Both the position numbers and the translations under genes were made by a program. From NCBI RefSeq assembly GCF_002834385.1, contig NZ_PITQ01000013.1, positions 1 to 64,000 on the forward strand: 64,000 nt of DNA, written 5' to 3'. Positions 1 to 8,775 of this stretch are shown here, in pieces. The notes under the pieces were generated by a model, which saw only the letters and a program-made list of their open reading frames with translations, was not told where the DNA came from and searched no databases. Numbering within the stretch: position 1 is the stretch's first letter; each line of letters begins with the position of its first letter. Source of the DNA: Rahnella sp. AA. Its GTDB lineage: Bacteria > Pseudomonadota > Gammaproteobacteria > Enterobacterales > Enterobacteriaceae.

Positions 1-76
1 CTGGTTAATCCATCGGAATTCAGGGCCAGTTTGAAACGCTAACCCCCTATTCTTTCAGACTTTCCCAATAACAAAA

Positions 77-114
77 GTGACATTTTAACTTTGGAACTGA
101 AGGTGACATTTTAA
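77..114. mobile_element. Tandem GTGACATTTTAA repeats, possible IS21-family end remnant
   Basis: Two copies of GTGACATTTTAA lie 26 bp apart (77-88 and 103-114). Tandem repeats near the terminus are typical of IS21-family ends, and no gene occupies positions 1-174. No transposase fragment is visible, so assignment to IS21 is an inference from repeat style only. Confidence 0.3.
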
Positions 115-174
115 ACTGGGATAGACAAAGTTTGTAGTAGCTATATCAATAATGTTCAGTGACCACACCGGAAG

Positions 175-1212
175 TTACTGCTTAATCTTAAAGCGTTTAA
201 AAAGACTTTCTGGGATAAAGTAAATGTCTCCACGAGCCCTAGAACAAGCAACATAAAGTTTATTTCTTGTTCCAGGTTTCATCGTTTCTAATTTGCCCGC
301 TGTTAGAAGTTTCCAATGCATTGGACTCAGAATGATGCAGATATCTTGATAATGATCGAGCCCTTTACTTGCTCCCCAGTTCTGAGACAAACAGCCGTAG
401 AGGGTGTGACTTTGATAGAACAGCTTAATTTTAACTTCGTCGGCATGCAATGCATCTGCCTCAGCTTGGGTTTCCACCCGTTTAATGGTTGAAGTGCGCC
501 CGGTGTGGTCCTGGATACTGATATTCAATTCTTTGGTGATAAATTCACACGTTGTGCGGGAGCACCGCCAGGTTTGGCTTAGCGTCGTTCGATCGATATG
601 TAACCCAGCTGAAGAAAACTGTTTCTCATAGCGTTGAATATCTTCATGGAGACTGCGATTAACCGGGCCATCACGGCTTGTATCAAAGGTATGTTGGAAA
701 AAATCCCCTACAAATAATATGTCGACGCTTGACCTACAAAGCGTTTTCAACAGATTAAAGTCATTCCCAGCAAAGTCTTGCACCTCATCTACGTACAAGG
801 CATCGTAGTACTTTTCTATTCGTGCAAGAATATGTTGCACTACCCCCCAGTGATCCAGAAGCTTTGCGAGACGGTTATGGTACAACCGTTTTCCTTGGTC
901 ACAGTAATGTCGAAGGTCAGAGCGAGGAAAGCGATTTGTAAAATTCGGCGGTTGGCTAAAATTCATTCCCCTCGTATCGAGTTGTACTTGCAAAAAAGGG
1001 CGATAACAAAAGCTGTGGAGAAATTCGAAGTACGTCATTAACGTAATGTGAGACGGGAAATAGCCAAAACGGGCAATGATACTGCTGTGCAGATGCCGGT
1101 AATTGTTTTCCGTGTAGGTAATAAGTAATACTCGTTTTTTTAAATCAAGCTGGTTAATAATTAGAGTCGTTTTTCCCGAACCAGCAACTGCAAGAACTAC
1201 TGTCTTACCCAT
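175..1212 (-). CDS. gajB: UvrD-like helicase, Gabija GajB-type
   Basis: The 345-residue protein has superfamily 1 helicase motifs in order: Walker A AVAGSGKTT (residues 8-16), motif II DEVQD (142-146), a motif III-like VGDFFQHT segment, and motif VI YVACSRARGD near 320-329. In Gabija the UvrD-like partner binds the OLD nuclease GajA and senses nucleotide or DNA intermediates during phage infection. The start overlaps the end of the upstream OLD-family gene by 16 nt, the usual Gabija order A then B and a sign of translational coupling. It is clearly shorter than the best-known GajB (about 490 residues), so accessory helicase subdomains are probably reduced. All core motifs remain, so it looks intact rather than truncated. 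Confidence 0.75.
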   Translation of the reverse strand: MGKTVVLAVAGSGKTTLIINQLDLKKRVLLITYTENNYRHLHSSIIARFGYFPSHITLMTYFEFLHSFCYRPFLQVQLDTRGMNFSQPPNFTNRFPRSDLRHYCDQGKRLYHNRLAKLLDHWGVVQHILARIEKYYDALYVDEVQDFAGNDFNLLKTLCRSSVDILFVGDFFQHTFDTSRDGPVNRSLHEDIQRYEKQFSSAGLHIDRTTLSQTWRCSRTTCEFITKELNISIQDHTGRTSTIKRVETQAEADALHADEVKIKLFYQSHTLYGCLSQNWGASKGLDHYQDICIILSPMHWKLLTAGKLETMKPGTRNKLYVACSRARGDIYFIPESLFKRFKIKQ

Positions 1213-2762
1213 GCAATAGCCTCCTGAATATAAGTTGGGACAATCAGTTCACCGCCTTTCTTTTTCAGTAGTTCGAACGCCACCTCTGCCTTGTTACCCA
1301 ACATATAATCCAGGACCGTTAGTGTCTTTCGTCCAGAGGCAAACAGTTCATCGCAGATTTTCTTGTTGTCGTCGTAAAAACTGACTTCAAAAGTCCACCG
1401 GTCGTCATTTTTATCAGCAAACACTGAGGCCCCTTCATACAGAGAGTCATGGTAGTTATCGACACAGTTATGCTGATAATTTTTGTCATTATCACGTATA
1501 GCAGCCACACGTACTCCGAGTAATCTAGCCAGCTCAAGGTAACGCTTGAAACTGGTTCCCCCGATAGAAATAATGTGAACTCCATCCGTTTCGGGCGTCT
1601 TCCCACCTGTATGAGTGGTGTAACAGGCCTCGAGCAGAATAAATTCCGCATCGCCTTCAACGAGAATTACCCGATTGGATAGGACAAATTCAAGTACGTT
1701 GTTATCAGGAGCCTTCATGAAAAATTCAGCCGTGTCTGGGTCTAAGGCGGCAAGCGTTGAGACTTTCTGATGTCCTAGCAGTAAGGCACTTCTCAGATCG
1801 AGGCGGGAGCAGATGTGGCTAGAGTGAGTAGCAATGAATAACTGAGTCTGCTCTGTTGTAGCCAACTGACCGACCAGTTTTTTCATGTTGTTATGGCTAA
1901 GGTGGTTTTCGGGTTCTTCCAAGAGCATCACGTCGAGGTCACCATGTTCCCTGTGTTTGTTTAGAGCAAACTCTGTTTTAATAAAGCATTGCTTCCCTTT
2001 TCCGCGGTTCTGGATCGAGATCCCGTCTTCGGTAATATCTAAATCGGTTTCTAGGTTTGATTTTAGCCCGGTTCTGACTTCAAATTTGTAAGGCGATAAG
2101 GTGCCATTCAATTCAGCAAGTTGTTCATCCCGGAAAGCGTGCTTCTGCTGACGGTAACGGTTTTCAAGCTTAAATCGCTCGGTAACCGGCACATTGAAGT
2201 TGTAGACAGAGCGGGTGTATTCGCGAGCGGCATAATCGCTGTCAATCCGTGTGCCGTCCAGCATCAGATGCCTAAGAAAACGTTTGAAGCTTGCAAAAGG
2301 AGCCCCCGAAAAAGTGGAGAATCTTACCGCATAGTATTCATAGGGAAAGTTGTCGCCCTCTTCTGCAAGCACTCGATTAATGTCAGCACCATATTCCTCA
2401 ATGGGGGCAATGCTCATTCTTAGGCCGTCTGAGATAATACCCAGCATGTTTTGGTTGCCGTTTAGATAAGGATCAGTCCCTTCGTCAAGGAAAACATCCA
2501 CGACCAGTTGCGGTAGCCGCGCAAAAGTCTTCTCTCCCTCAGAAAAAAAATTATTCACAGCTCTCTGCGAGAGGAGGGATTCAAGGCCAAGACTTTCCAC
2601 TCTGCTTCGACTGGCATTCAGCGTCAAATCTAGTGCCAACAGAATACTGCTCTTTCCCGCCTCATTATCGCCGATCAGTACGTTCTTTCCAGGATGAAAC
2701 TGTAGATGCAGCGAGTCGAATTTCTTAAAATTTTGCAGCATCAGTTTTTTTATTCTCGGCAT
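1197..2762 (-). CDS. gajA: OLD-family ATP-dependent endonuclease, Gabija GajA-type
   Basis: This is a class 2 OLD nuclease: an N-terminal ABC-type ATPase fused to a C-terminal Toprim nuclease. Counting from the chosen start (521 aa), Walker A GDNEAGKSS is at 31-39, the Walker B/signature region LLEEPENHL near 280-288, the H-loop ATHSSH near 311-316, and the Toprim motifs VEGDAE (368-373) and DND (424-426). GajA nicks or cuts phage DNA when nucleotide inhibition is relieved. A start at 2792 is possible, but ATG 2762 is preferred because it follows a GGGAAGGG ribosome site and gives MPRIKKLMLQNF, the usual OLD beginning. It is followed with overlap by the UvrD-like partner. A large perfect inverted repeat lies about 115 bp upstream. 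Confidence 0.78.
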   Translation of the reverse strand: MPRIKKLMLQNFKKFDSLHLQFHPGKNVLIGDNEAGKSSILLALDLTLNASRSRVESLGLESLLSQRAVNNFFSEGEKTFARLPQLVVDVFLDEGTDPYLNGNQNMLGIISDGLRMSIAPIEEYGADINRVLAEEGDNFPYEYYAVRFSTFSGAPFASFKRFLRHLMLDGTRIDSDYAAREYTRSVYNFNVPVTERFKLENRYRQQKHAFRDEQLAELNGTLSPYKFEVRTGLKSNLETDLDITEDGISIQNRGKGKQCFIKTEFALNKHREHGDLDVMLLEEPENHLSHNNMKKLVGQLATTEQTQLFIATHSSHICSRLDLRSALLLGHQKVSTLAALDPDTAEFFMKAPDNNVLEFVLSNRVILVEGDAEFILLEACYTTHTGGKTPETDGVHIISIGGTSFKRYLELARLLGVRVAAIRDNDKNYQHNCVDNYHDSLYEGASVFADKNDDRWTFEVSFYDDNKKICDELFASGRKTLTVLDYMLGNKAEVAFELLKKKGGELIVPTYIQEAIAWVRQ

Positions 2763-2875
2763 ATCCCTTCCCCAAATGTGATTTTGCAACATCGATTAAG
2801 CGTTCAGGTATGTGCATTGTACAAAATATTAAAGATTAGAAAGATACAAAAACAGCAAAACATAGTAAGCAGGTA

Positions 2876-2909
2876 ACGGTACAAGTACGCATCTGCGTAC
2901 TTGTACCGT
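2876..2909. promoter_or_regulatory. 34-bp perfect inverted repeat upstream of gajA
   Basis: Two 16-bp arms (left arm ACGGTACAAGTACGCA, 2876-2891; right arm 2894-2909) pair perfectly around a 2-bp centre. No T-run follows, so it is unlikely to be an intrinsic terminator. It sits between the divergent gajA and the HEPN gene at 3141, where an operator or a protein-binding recombination site would lie. No regulator is encoded next to it. Confidence 0.6.
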
Positions 2910-3140
2910 ACTCGTAGTGGAGTTTTATATTTCTTTTGGTGGATCACCCCGGTTTAAGTGACAATAGAAAGATCTAACGGCGATCTTTATGTATAATCTG
3001 TCTTTAACCTAAAGCCTCACGGCAGTAAACACGCATTATGTTAAATAAAGCCAAACTTCTCAAGCAAAGACACAACCGCTGTCTCTAACCCAAAATTCAA
3101 GTATAATAAAGGGCACTTAATTTACTGAGAGTAACCGATT

Positions 3141-4061
3141 TTGATCACTAACATTCCTTCTAAAGAAGACTTCTATGCCACCGCTTCTCACATGGTAAAT
3201 GAAGCTTGGGAAAACCTTACTAGCATTGCCCATGAGTATATCCAACTTCAAGAAAGGAACGAGTATTATGAGCAATCAGAGTATCATAATGAAGAAAATT
3301 TAATTGTACTCGACAATTTCTGGAACTATGTAAGACCAAAACTAATATCGGCCTTAGCATTAGTACAACAATCTGTTGAATTTAGACTCAAGGGATTGAT
3401 TGTTGAAATATCACCATACTTACTTATAACCAATGCTTCGAAAAATATACCAAAATTTGATGAAAATGGGAATATTCCTTTTAGCTCATTCCATACATTA
3501 GATGCTCAGGATTTGTTCAAAGTACATCATGCTTATTCAGAGAATAAAATTGAAGAAGGGTTTTTTAAATGGTATTCCGAAATGCGTTTGTTACGAAACA
3601 CATATATGCACACTGTTGAATTGAACCGGGACATTTCTTTGGAAATGTTATTTGAATCTATAATTACAGCGCATAATTATTTAAATAAAGATTATGGACA
3701 TTGGATATGGAGTCGTTACAACTATAGATCTGAACATGCTTCGAATGGCATTGAATTTAAAGAAATGCCACCTGGGAATATTTTTGAAATGCTGCCTACC
3801 CATATTGAATTAACCTCCTGCATTAAATTATCGAGCAATGAGAGATGTATATCAAACTTCGGTTACAATAAAAACAATGAAAACTATTTTTGCAAGCCCT
3901 GCGTCTCCGTTATGGAAAAAAATGATTATTTTAACTCTAAATATCTAGATGAGTGCATTGGCACCATACAATATAATGAAGTAAGAAGTAAATATGTTTG
4001 CATTTTTTGCCAACATGAACAATTAGAGGAACCTGCTCCCCTCTGGGGTGAAGAGAATTAA
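3141..4061 (+). CDS. HEPN-domain putative RNase with C-terminal cysteine-rich zinc-binding tail
   Basis: This 306-residue protein is mostly helical in its first 190 residues. It contains the helix VEFRLKGLIVEI (79-90) and the HEPN active-site pattern R-x4-H at R152-H157 (RNTYMH). HEPN proteins with this motif are often metal-independent RNases in defence and toxin-antitoxin systems. The tail holds C227, C236, C251/C254, C272 and C287/C290, consistent with one or two zinc-binding knuckles. The start is a TTG at 3141 behind GAGAGTAACC; the next candidates are internal. It converges with the HEPN/Toprim gene and is much richer in A+T than the DNA after 7.9 kb, suggesting recent transfer. A defence role is inferred from domain and neighbours; I do not know a named family for the whole architecture. 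Confidence 0.7.
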   Translation: MITNIPSKEDFYATASHMVNEAWENLTSIAHEYIQLQERNEYYEQSEYHNEENLIVLDNFWNYVRPKLISALALVQQSVEFRLKGLIVEISPYLLITNASKNIPKFDENGNIPFSSFHTLDAQDLFKVHHAYSENKIEEGFFKWYSEMRLLRNTYMHTVELNRDISLEMLFESIITAHNYLNKDYGHWIWSRYNYRSEHASNGIEFKEMPPGNIFEMLPTHIELTSCIKLSSNERCISNFGYNKNNENYFCKPCVSVMEKNDYFNSKYLDECIGTIQYNEVRSKYVCIFCQHEQLEEPAPLWGEEN

Positions 4062-4144
4062 TTTTTAAATTCTTGATGAAAAATAATAAAAGCATCATGA
4101 AATATATTTCTAAGCAACAAATTTTCCTAAATCTAGTAAATAAA

Positions 4145-5503
4145 TTAGACTTTCTCTTCTGTCCATAGATTAGGGTAATGGTTTTTGATCTTGTCACAAC
4201 GTACCCTGCCAGCAACTCTACCACATGTACCGATAAGCGCTTTAAGGAGAGCCTCTAATTTGCTAGTGTCATATTCATTATTGATAAGTTTATGATCTGT
4301 AGCGTTGAGATACTTTCTGGCATAATACTCTTTTTTATCAAGTGAACCTTGATAGGAGTCTATGTCCTCTTTGTAGTTAGTCCAGCGAATGAAGTGATTA
4401 TCAAACTCACCGAAGTTTAAGTCCAGATAACATTCAATTGCAGCTGCCTGGCCATTAATATTAGCTATTGTAAGTCCACCTGGGCCGCGCGCGGGGAACC
4501 GTTCAAACTCAGGAAGGTCAGGTAGACACATGCAACCCATATTATCAGGGAGAATCATTGCATTTATCTTATTAAGAGCATCAACTCCTTCGCTATCGTT
4601 ATCAAGGACAAATACAATCTGGTTTTGCACGTCAATTTTAACCAAACCTTCTGCAAATTTCGCTAATCCTCCAGTTCCGGGAAATGGATGACGCGCCTTT
4701 ACATCAATAAACCTAAAGAAGTCTGCAACACCAGGCTTTAACTGCTTAAAGGCTTTACTTAAAATATGGGCGTCTGATGTACCCTCCGTAGCGATAAGAA
4801 AAGACTCTTCACGCCTAACCCCTGTTTTTATTTCATCAATATGCACCCAACCATTAGAAACTATCTGACCATAGTCCCATTCTACGAATTCCGTTCTGTT
4901 TTTTTGGTTTTCACTCAACAGTCGAATTAATGAATACGGATGAAGAATATTAATTATGCATCCAAATGCGGTTTTTTCAGACCAAAAAGTATAATTATGT
5001 GGATCAAAATTCGGTATTTTTTTTATTACAGATAGCGGAAATTTATTTTTTATTAAATCCATATTTCTTTCAGGATATTGGTAGTCTATTTCGAACTCTT
5101 CTGAGCTCAGGTCGCTCAGAGAATAATGATTTAGAAAATGCTGTAATTCATCAAAGGTGTAGAGCACTCCTAATGGCTCATAATCTTTAGGGTAGCATTC
5201 AATCATCTCCTCCCGGTCCTGTGTAATATGCTTGACTAATGTGTCGTATTCTAAGCGAATAACATCTAAACTGAACCCCAACAGCTCGACTCGGTCCGCA
5301 ACCTCCGCTAATGTCTTACGCAGGACGGTAAAACTCAAAGCCCGTTCTTCACTTGGCTCCTCCCCCTTTGCAAGTTCTTCGAAGTATTCTGGCAGCACTA
5401 CATGGTCGCATTTCTGAAACAGTTCACCGTGATCGGATCCCATGGAATTCTTGCTCGCGTCCAGCATAATATCAGAAACCGTCAGAGAAATTATTGTTCC
5501 CAT
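4145..5503 (-). CDS. HEPN/Toprim-associated domain protein (putative defence nuclease)
   Basis: The 452-residue protein begins MGTIISLTV and has an acidic helical N-terminal half resembling the HEPN/Toprim-associated family. A Toprim fold follows: the acidic motif ATEGTSDAHIL with E240, and the second motif FVLDNDSEG with D301 and D303, matching the E and DxD metal ligands of OLD and primase Toprim domains. It should therefore bind Mg2+ and cleave nucleic acid or phosphoanhydride bonds. No ATPase domain is present, unlike GajA. It is co-directional with the HEPN/zinc-ribbon gene upstream (79-nt gap) and tail-to-tail with the HEPN gene at 3141. The N-terminal assignment is from family resemblance and I see no convincing R-x4-H in it. 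Confidence 0.7.
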   Translation of the reverse strand: MGTIISLTVSDIMLDASKNSMGSDHGELFQKCDHVVLPEYFEELAKGEEPSEERALSFTVLRKTLAEVADRVELLGFSLDVIRLEYDTLVKHITQDREEMIECYPKDYEPLGVLYTFDELQHFLNHYSLSDLSSEEFEIDYQYPERNMDLIKNKFPLSVIKKIPNFDPHNYTFWSEKTAFGCIINILHPYSLIRLLSENQKNRTEFVEWDYGQIVSNGWVHIDEIKTGVRREESFLIATEGTSDAHILSKAFKQLKPGVADFFRFIDVKARHPFPGTGGLAKFAEGLVKIDVQNQIVFVLDNDSEGVDALNKINAMILPDNMGCMCLPDLPEFERFPARGPGGLTIANINGQAAAIECYLDLNFGEFDNHFIRWTNYKEDIDSYQGSLDKKEYYARKYLNATDHKLINNEYDTSKLEALLKALIGTCGRVAGRVRCDKIKNHYPNLWTEEKV

Positions 5504-5582
5504 GCTTTAACCTTATTTTTGTATATCACCAAGTTGTTTATAGAAAATTCTACAAACAAGGAAATGGAAATTTATTTTGAAT

Positions 5583-6701
5583 TCACTCTGAAAGTCTAGC
5601 CTCAGCTAGAATAAACTTCCTCTGCTCATCTGCACATTTATAGCATGCGAAGTACTCAATAGTCTTTATGTCGCCAGTTACGTATTCTTCACAATGTGGA
5701 CAGTGAATCGCTGACCACCCTCGGTCAAAACAAGAAACGCAGCTCCATTGGCCATCAATATAAAATACAGACTTTGGATCATGCTCACATTCATGACAGC
5801 CTGCAATACATTCCCCACCTTCTTCCCACCAGTCGTCACCGGTTACATATACGTCACGACACAATGTGATTAATGCATTGGTGGTAATTTCATGAGAACA
5901 CTTTGGACATTTAGTATTGTCAGGACTGAAAAATTCAAAGGGTGCTTTACAGTTTGGACAAGGCAACGTGTCTTTTACTTGCTCGACTGCAACACCCTGT
6001 GATTCGCAAACCAGACATTGATAATCATCACCCCACCTATGAGTGTCATTAACCTTACCTGCTTCTAATCCGCATTGACGACACTTCACAACTTTGATTT
6101 TCTTTAACTTTAAAATTTCAATGTCTTTTGAAATTTCATTAAATCGAGCATTTAGAAATTCCTTCTGTTTTAGCATTCTCTGATGTACGCGATCTAATTC
6201 TTTCTGGAAGTTAATAAACTCACCCTTCCATTCAACCGTGAGTAAATTATACAGATGGTGCCATGAAGACCATTGCTGAGCCACCACGCCCGCTTTATTA
6301 GCCTGTGTGCTTGAATATTCCGTATGTGCAAAGTGGACAATCTGGTTTCTATGCGCACCTAACGCCATGAAATTTTTTAGAATGTTATCATCAAGCCTAA
6401 TACCCAGAATACTTTTAAGGCGTTGAACCGCATCGTTGAAGTACACAGAATTAAAATCACCAACACTAAAACTTTGTTTATTTGCCTTGCCAGGGTCAGC
6501 TAATATTAAAGTCCAGTGTTCAAGCATGAGTCTTGCCTTTAAGAAAAGCTCAATGGCCGTATAAAAATCAACGATTGAATTCTTAGGCCTTTTATCAAGG
6601 TCATCAATAGAGGATTCTAAGAAATCGATCGCATTTATTACTAAAGAATGAAAAAGCTGTTCATTACTTTGAACCGTTTGTTTGAGGATTTCGCGTGTCA
6701 T
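5583..6701 (-). CDS. HEPN-domain protein with multiple C-terminal zinc ribbons
   Basis: This 372-residue protein has an N-terminal HEPN-like helical domain (helix FYTAIELFLKARL at 46-58; R-x4-H at R118-H123, RNQIVH), a charged and probably coiled helix at about 160-205, and a C-terminal half with eight CxxC pairs (207/210, 229/232, 248/251, 265/268, 302/305, 321/324, 334/337, 353/356), enough for four zinc ribbons. Ribbons of this type usually bind nucleic acid or protein, so a HEPN RNase guided by ribbons is a reasonable inference. It is the first gene of a minus-strand pair with the HEPN/Toprim gene 79 nt downstream. The layout resembles the HEPN gene at 3141, but with many more cysteine pairs. 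No named family is recognised. Confidence 0.68.
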   Translation of the reverse strand: MTREILKQTVQSNEQLFHSLVINAIDFLESSIDDLDKRPKNSIVDFYTAIELFLKARLMLEHWTLILADPGKANKQSFSVGDFNSVYFNDAVQRLKSILGIRLDDNILKNFMALGAHRNQIVHFAHTEYSSTQANKAGVVAQQWSSWHHLYNLLTVEWKGEFINFQKELDRVHQRMLKQKEFLNARFNEISKDIEILKLKKIKVVKCRQCGLEAGKVNDTHRWGDDYQCLVCESQGVAVEQVKDTLPCPNCKAPFEFFSPDNTKCPKCSHEITTNALITLCRDVYVTGDDWWEEGGECIAGCHECEHDPKSVFYIDGQWSCVSCFDRGWSAIHCPHCEEYVTGDIKTIEYFACYKCADEQRKFILAEARLSE

Positions 6702-7166
6702 ATTTTCCCACGTTTTAGATTTTAGCCGCTGATGAACATTATACCTTTAGAGCTAGGGAACTGTTACATTTTATAATAGTTTGAAGTTGGCTTTACCTGA
6801 TGAGGTTTTCACAACCTTCCTCCATCATCCTCTTTCTTTCCTGCATCACAACCTGCGGCAAAACGGGTAAAGATCCGCAAACGCCGCACCCTGCCATTTT
6901 CGCCTATGTAGTATCCCTATACTTTGCTACTTACTATAAGTGTGATTAGTGCGCCCTGCCCATCAATTTCGGTCAAAAAATCCTGCGGCAAAACGACATA
7001 TAGAAAGAAACTTCCGCACAATGGGATACAATTTAGGGTAATTATAACGCCTGGTTAAATTCACCAAGCGTAATGAGGCTGAAAAGTGTTGACCAGTAGC
7101 ATGACTCGTCAGTTAAGTCATGACGTTGTCAGATGCGATAAGCTAAGTATAAGACTTTGCTTGAAA
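6702..7166. other. Intergenic region with a repeated 14-mer, no gene seen
   Basis: This 465-bp stretch upstream of the HEPN/zinc-ribbon gene holds two direct copies of CCTGCGGCAAAACG at 6852-6865 and 6982-6995, exactly 130 bp apart. No convincing coding region is present on either strand. The function is unknown; it could be a duplicated boundary or protein-binding sites. Confidence 0.5.
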
Positions 7167-7646
7167 TCATTCCCTATCTCTGTACTTAGACCTCAAATAT
7201 TCATTGATCTGTATAACGGCTTTGTTGCCGTCTCGAATGTGGGGGATTATTATTTCACTGGTTTTGGTGAACCGGTGTGCGACACGAATTCTATAAGATT
7301 TTACTAACCAGCTGACAAACCCCGTGAAGTATTCCGCATCAGCCATATCACGCCATGCCGTACCAATAGCACCTTTTGTCCAAGGGAATATCCCTCTAAA
7401 AAACCACACGCCATCATCGTTAACAATTATTTTGGCGCCCCAAATAAACATTGTTTGGCAAACAAAATTCGCTAAGCACACTAGCATTAAGATGGCCCCC
7501 AGAATTTCCCATATGTGGTTCGTTGAGTGTGCCATCGATACAGCGATACAAAATAAAATAATGAAAATCAGAACGGGTTTTATATAAGCCACCCATGACA
7601 TTTTATAAACAGTGCCACTGAAATCACTCGTGCTATCTAACTCCAT
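7167..7646 (-). CDS. Small membrane protein with PH-like cytoplasmic domain (hypothetical)
   Basis: The 159-residue protein has two hydrophobic segments near its N terminus (about 21-41 and 47-70), then a soluble domain containing IIVNDDGVWFFRGIFPWTK and ending in a basic helix. Two transmembrane helices followed by a beta-rich domain with a NDDGV turn are typical of bacterial PH-domain (bPH) membrane proteins. It lies at the edge of the defence island on the same strand as the HEPN genes, but 465 bp from them. No function can be named; a tie to the neighbouring systems is possible but unsupported. Confidence 0.5.
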   Translation of the reverse strand: MELDSTSDFSGTVYKMSWVAYIKPVLIFIILFCIAVSMAHSTNHIWEILGAILMLVCLANFVCQTMFIWGAKIIVNDDGVWFFRGIFPWTKGAIGTAWRDMADAEYFTGFVSWLVKSYRIRVAHRFTKTSEIIIPHIRDGNKAVIQINEYLRSKYRDRE

Positions 7647-7883
7647 ATTCTCTATTCCTTATAAAACTTTTTCGTTATATACCACGTCAGTCTTAATCGA
7701 GAAGTCCCATCTCGAACCCGTCTCGATTCGTTTTTAGACGCAATGACAATTATGCAATGTTATCACCTCTCCTCAGTTGGGAAAATTGAGTATTCCACTT
7801 CAGTCTCCAATAAAACGTAACCAGAGATCGTGTACTGCATTATGACCTCATCATTGATGAAATCATCTTTTAAGTTACCCAGC

Positions 7884-8711
7884 TTATAGAACGTCTAATG
7901 CGTCATGAGTGGCTGCCCCTTTGTCCAGGCCAGGGTTTTTTAGCATGGCCACCGCCTCAGTACCCGGCATAGAGAACTGCACCCGGTGGCGTGCCGCCAC
8001 GTCCAGCGCAAATATCCGCGTATACACCTCGGTGGACTTCATGCTTTTGTGACCCATCAGCCCCTGCAGCACCTTCAGCGGCACGCCCGAGTACAGCATG
8101 TGCATCGCGTAGCTGTGCCGCAGCGTGTGCGGCGTGACCGTTACCGAGAAGGTGACGCCGTCACCAGCGGCGCGGGCCACTGCGTCGTTCAGCCAGGTGC
8201 GCACCGTGCGGTCGGTCACCTCCCAGATGCGCGCCGGCTCCATGCGGCCGGTGCGCTTGTTTTTACGCTCGAGCGGAATGCGCAGCGTGGCGATCATGCT
8301 GTTGATCCGGTTGAGATACTGGTTATCGGACAGTGGGACCAGCCGGTGGGGGATCGTCTTTTTTGACGGGGCTCCCGGGCCGCGCGTGGCCTTTTCCTGC
8401 CGCTGCTTGAGCGTGGCCAGCGAGACGTAGGGGTACGGCGGTGACAGTGAAAAATCCGCCCGCGTCAGGGCCAGCCCTTCGTTAATGCGCGCGCCGGTGT
8501 TCCACAGCGTATCGATGCAGGTCTGCTGATACAAATCAGGCAGGTAGTGCAGCAATGCGCTGACCTCCACGGCCAGCAGATACTCCGGCATATCACCGTG
8601 GGTCTGAGCCATGCGGCGTAGGGCCAGCGCGGCGGAGTAGTCTATCGAGACGGTCTGTGGCAAAGACTGTGAGTTAAAATCCTGTGGGATAAGCATCGTC
8701 ATATCATTCAT
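7884..8711 (-). CDS. resD: Tyrosine site-specific recombinase, plasmid ResD type
   Basis: The 275-residue protein carries the tyrosine recombinase set: Arg in NTGARINEGL, HTLRHS (H-x-x-R), the second His in LMGHKSM, and the nucleophile Tyr in STEVYTRIF. Size, the phrase RIWEVTDRTVRTWL and the C terminus closely resemble ResD of plasmid F and the integrase next to IncFIB replicons (from memory). ResD-type enzymes resolve plasmid multimers at an rfsF site. The gene lies downstream of a two-gene cassette on the same strand, with pifC-like and pifA-like genes divergent beyond, matching F except that ccdAB is replaced. GC content is far higher than in the defence island to its left. Confidence 0.75.
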   Translation of the reverse strand: MNDMTMLIPQDFNSQSLPQTVSIDYSAALALRRMAQTHGDMPEYLLAVEVSALLHYLPDLYQQTCIDTLWNTGARINEGLALTRADFSLSPPYPYVSLATLKQRQEKATRGPGAPSKKTIPHRLVPLSDNQYLNRINSMIATLRIPLERKNKRTGRMEPARIWEVTDRTVRTWLNDAVARAAGDGVTFSVTVTPHTLRHSYAMHMLYSGVPLKVLQGLMGHKSMKSTEVYTRIFALDVAARHRVQFSMPGTEAVAMLKNPGLDKGAATHDALDVL

Positions 8712-8775
8712 ACCCGGTATTTTTAGTGTCGTCAGTCGTGGGTCAACAACGGCCTAAGCGGCGTATTCCTCAGGG

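Noticed and set aside
175..5503. PARIS system (AriA/AriB) as identity of the ATPase and Toprim genes
   Set aside because: The ATPase at 1197 is fused to its own Toprim domain and partnered with a UvrD-like helicase, which fits Gabija; the protein at 4145 has no ABC ATPase partner beside it.
7986..8430. Plus-strand frames across the ResD-like gene
   Set aside because: Antisense shadows; the minus-strand frame has all catalytic tyrosine recombinase residues.
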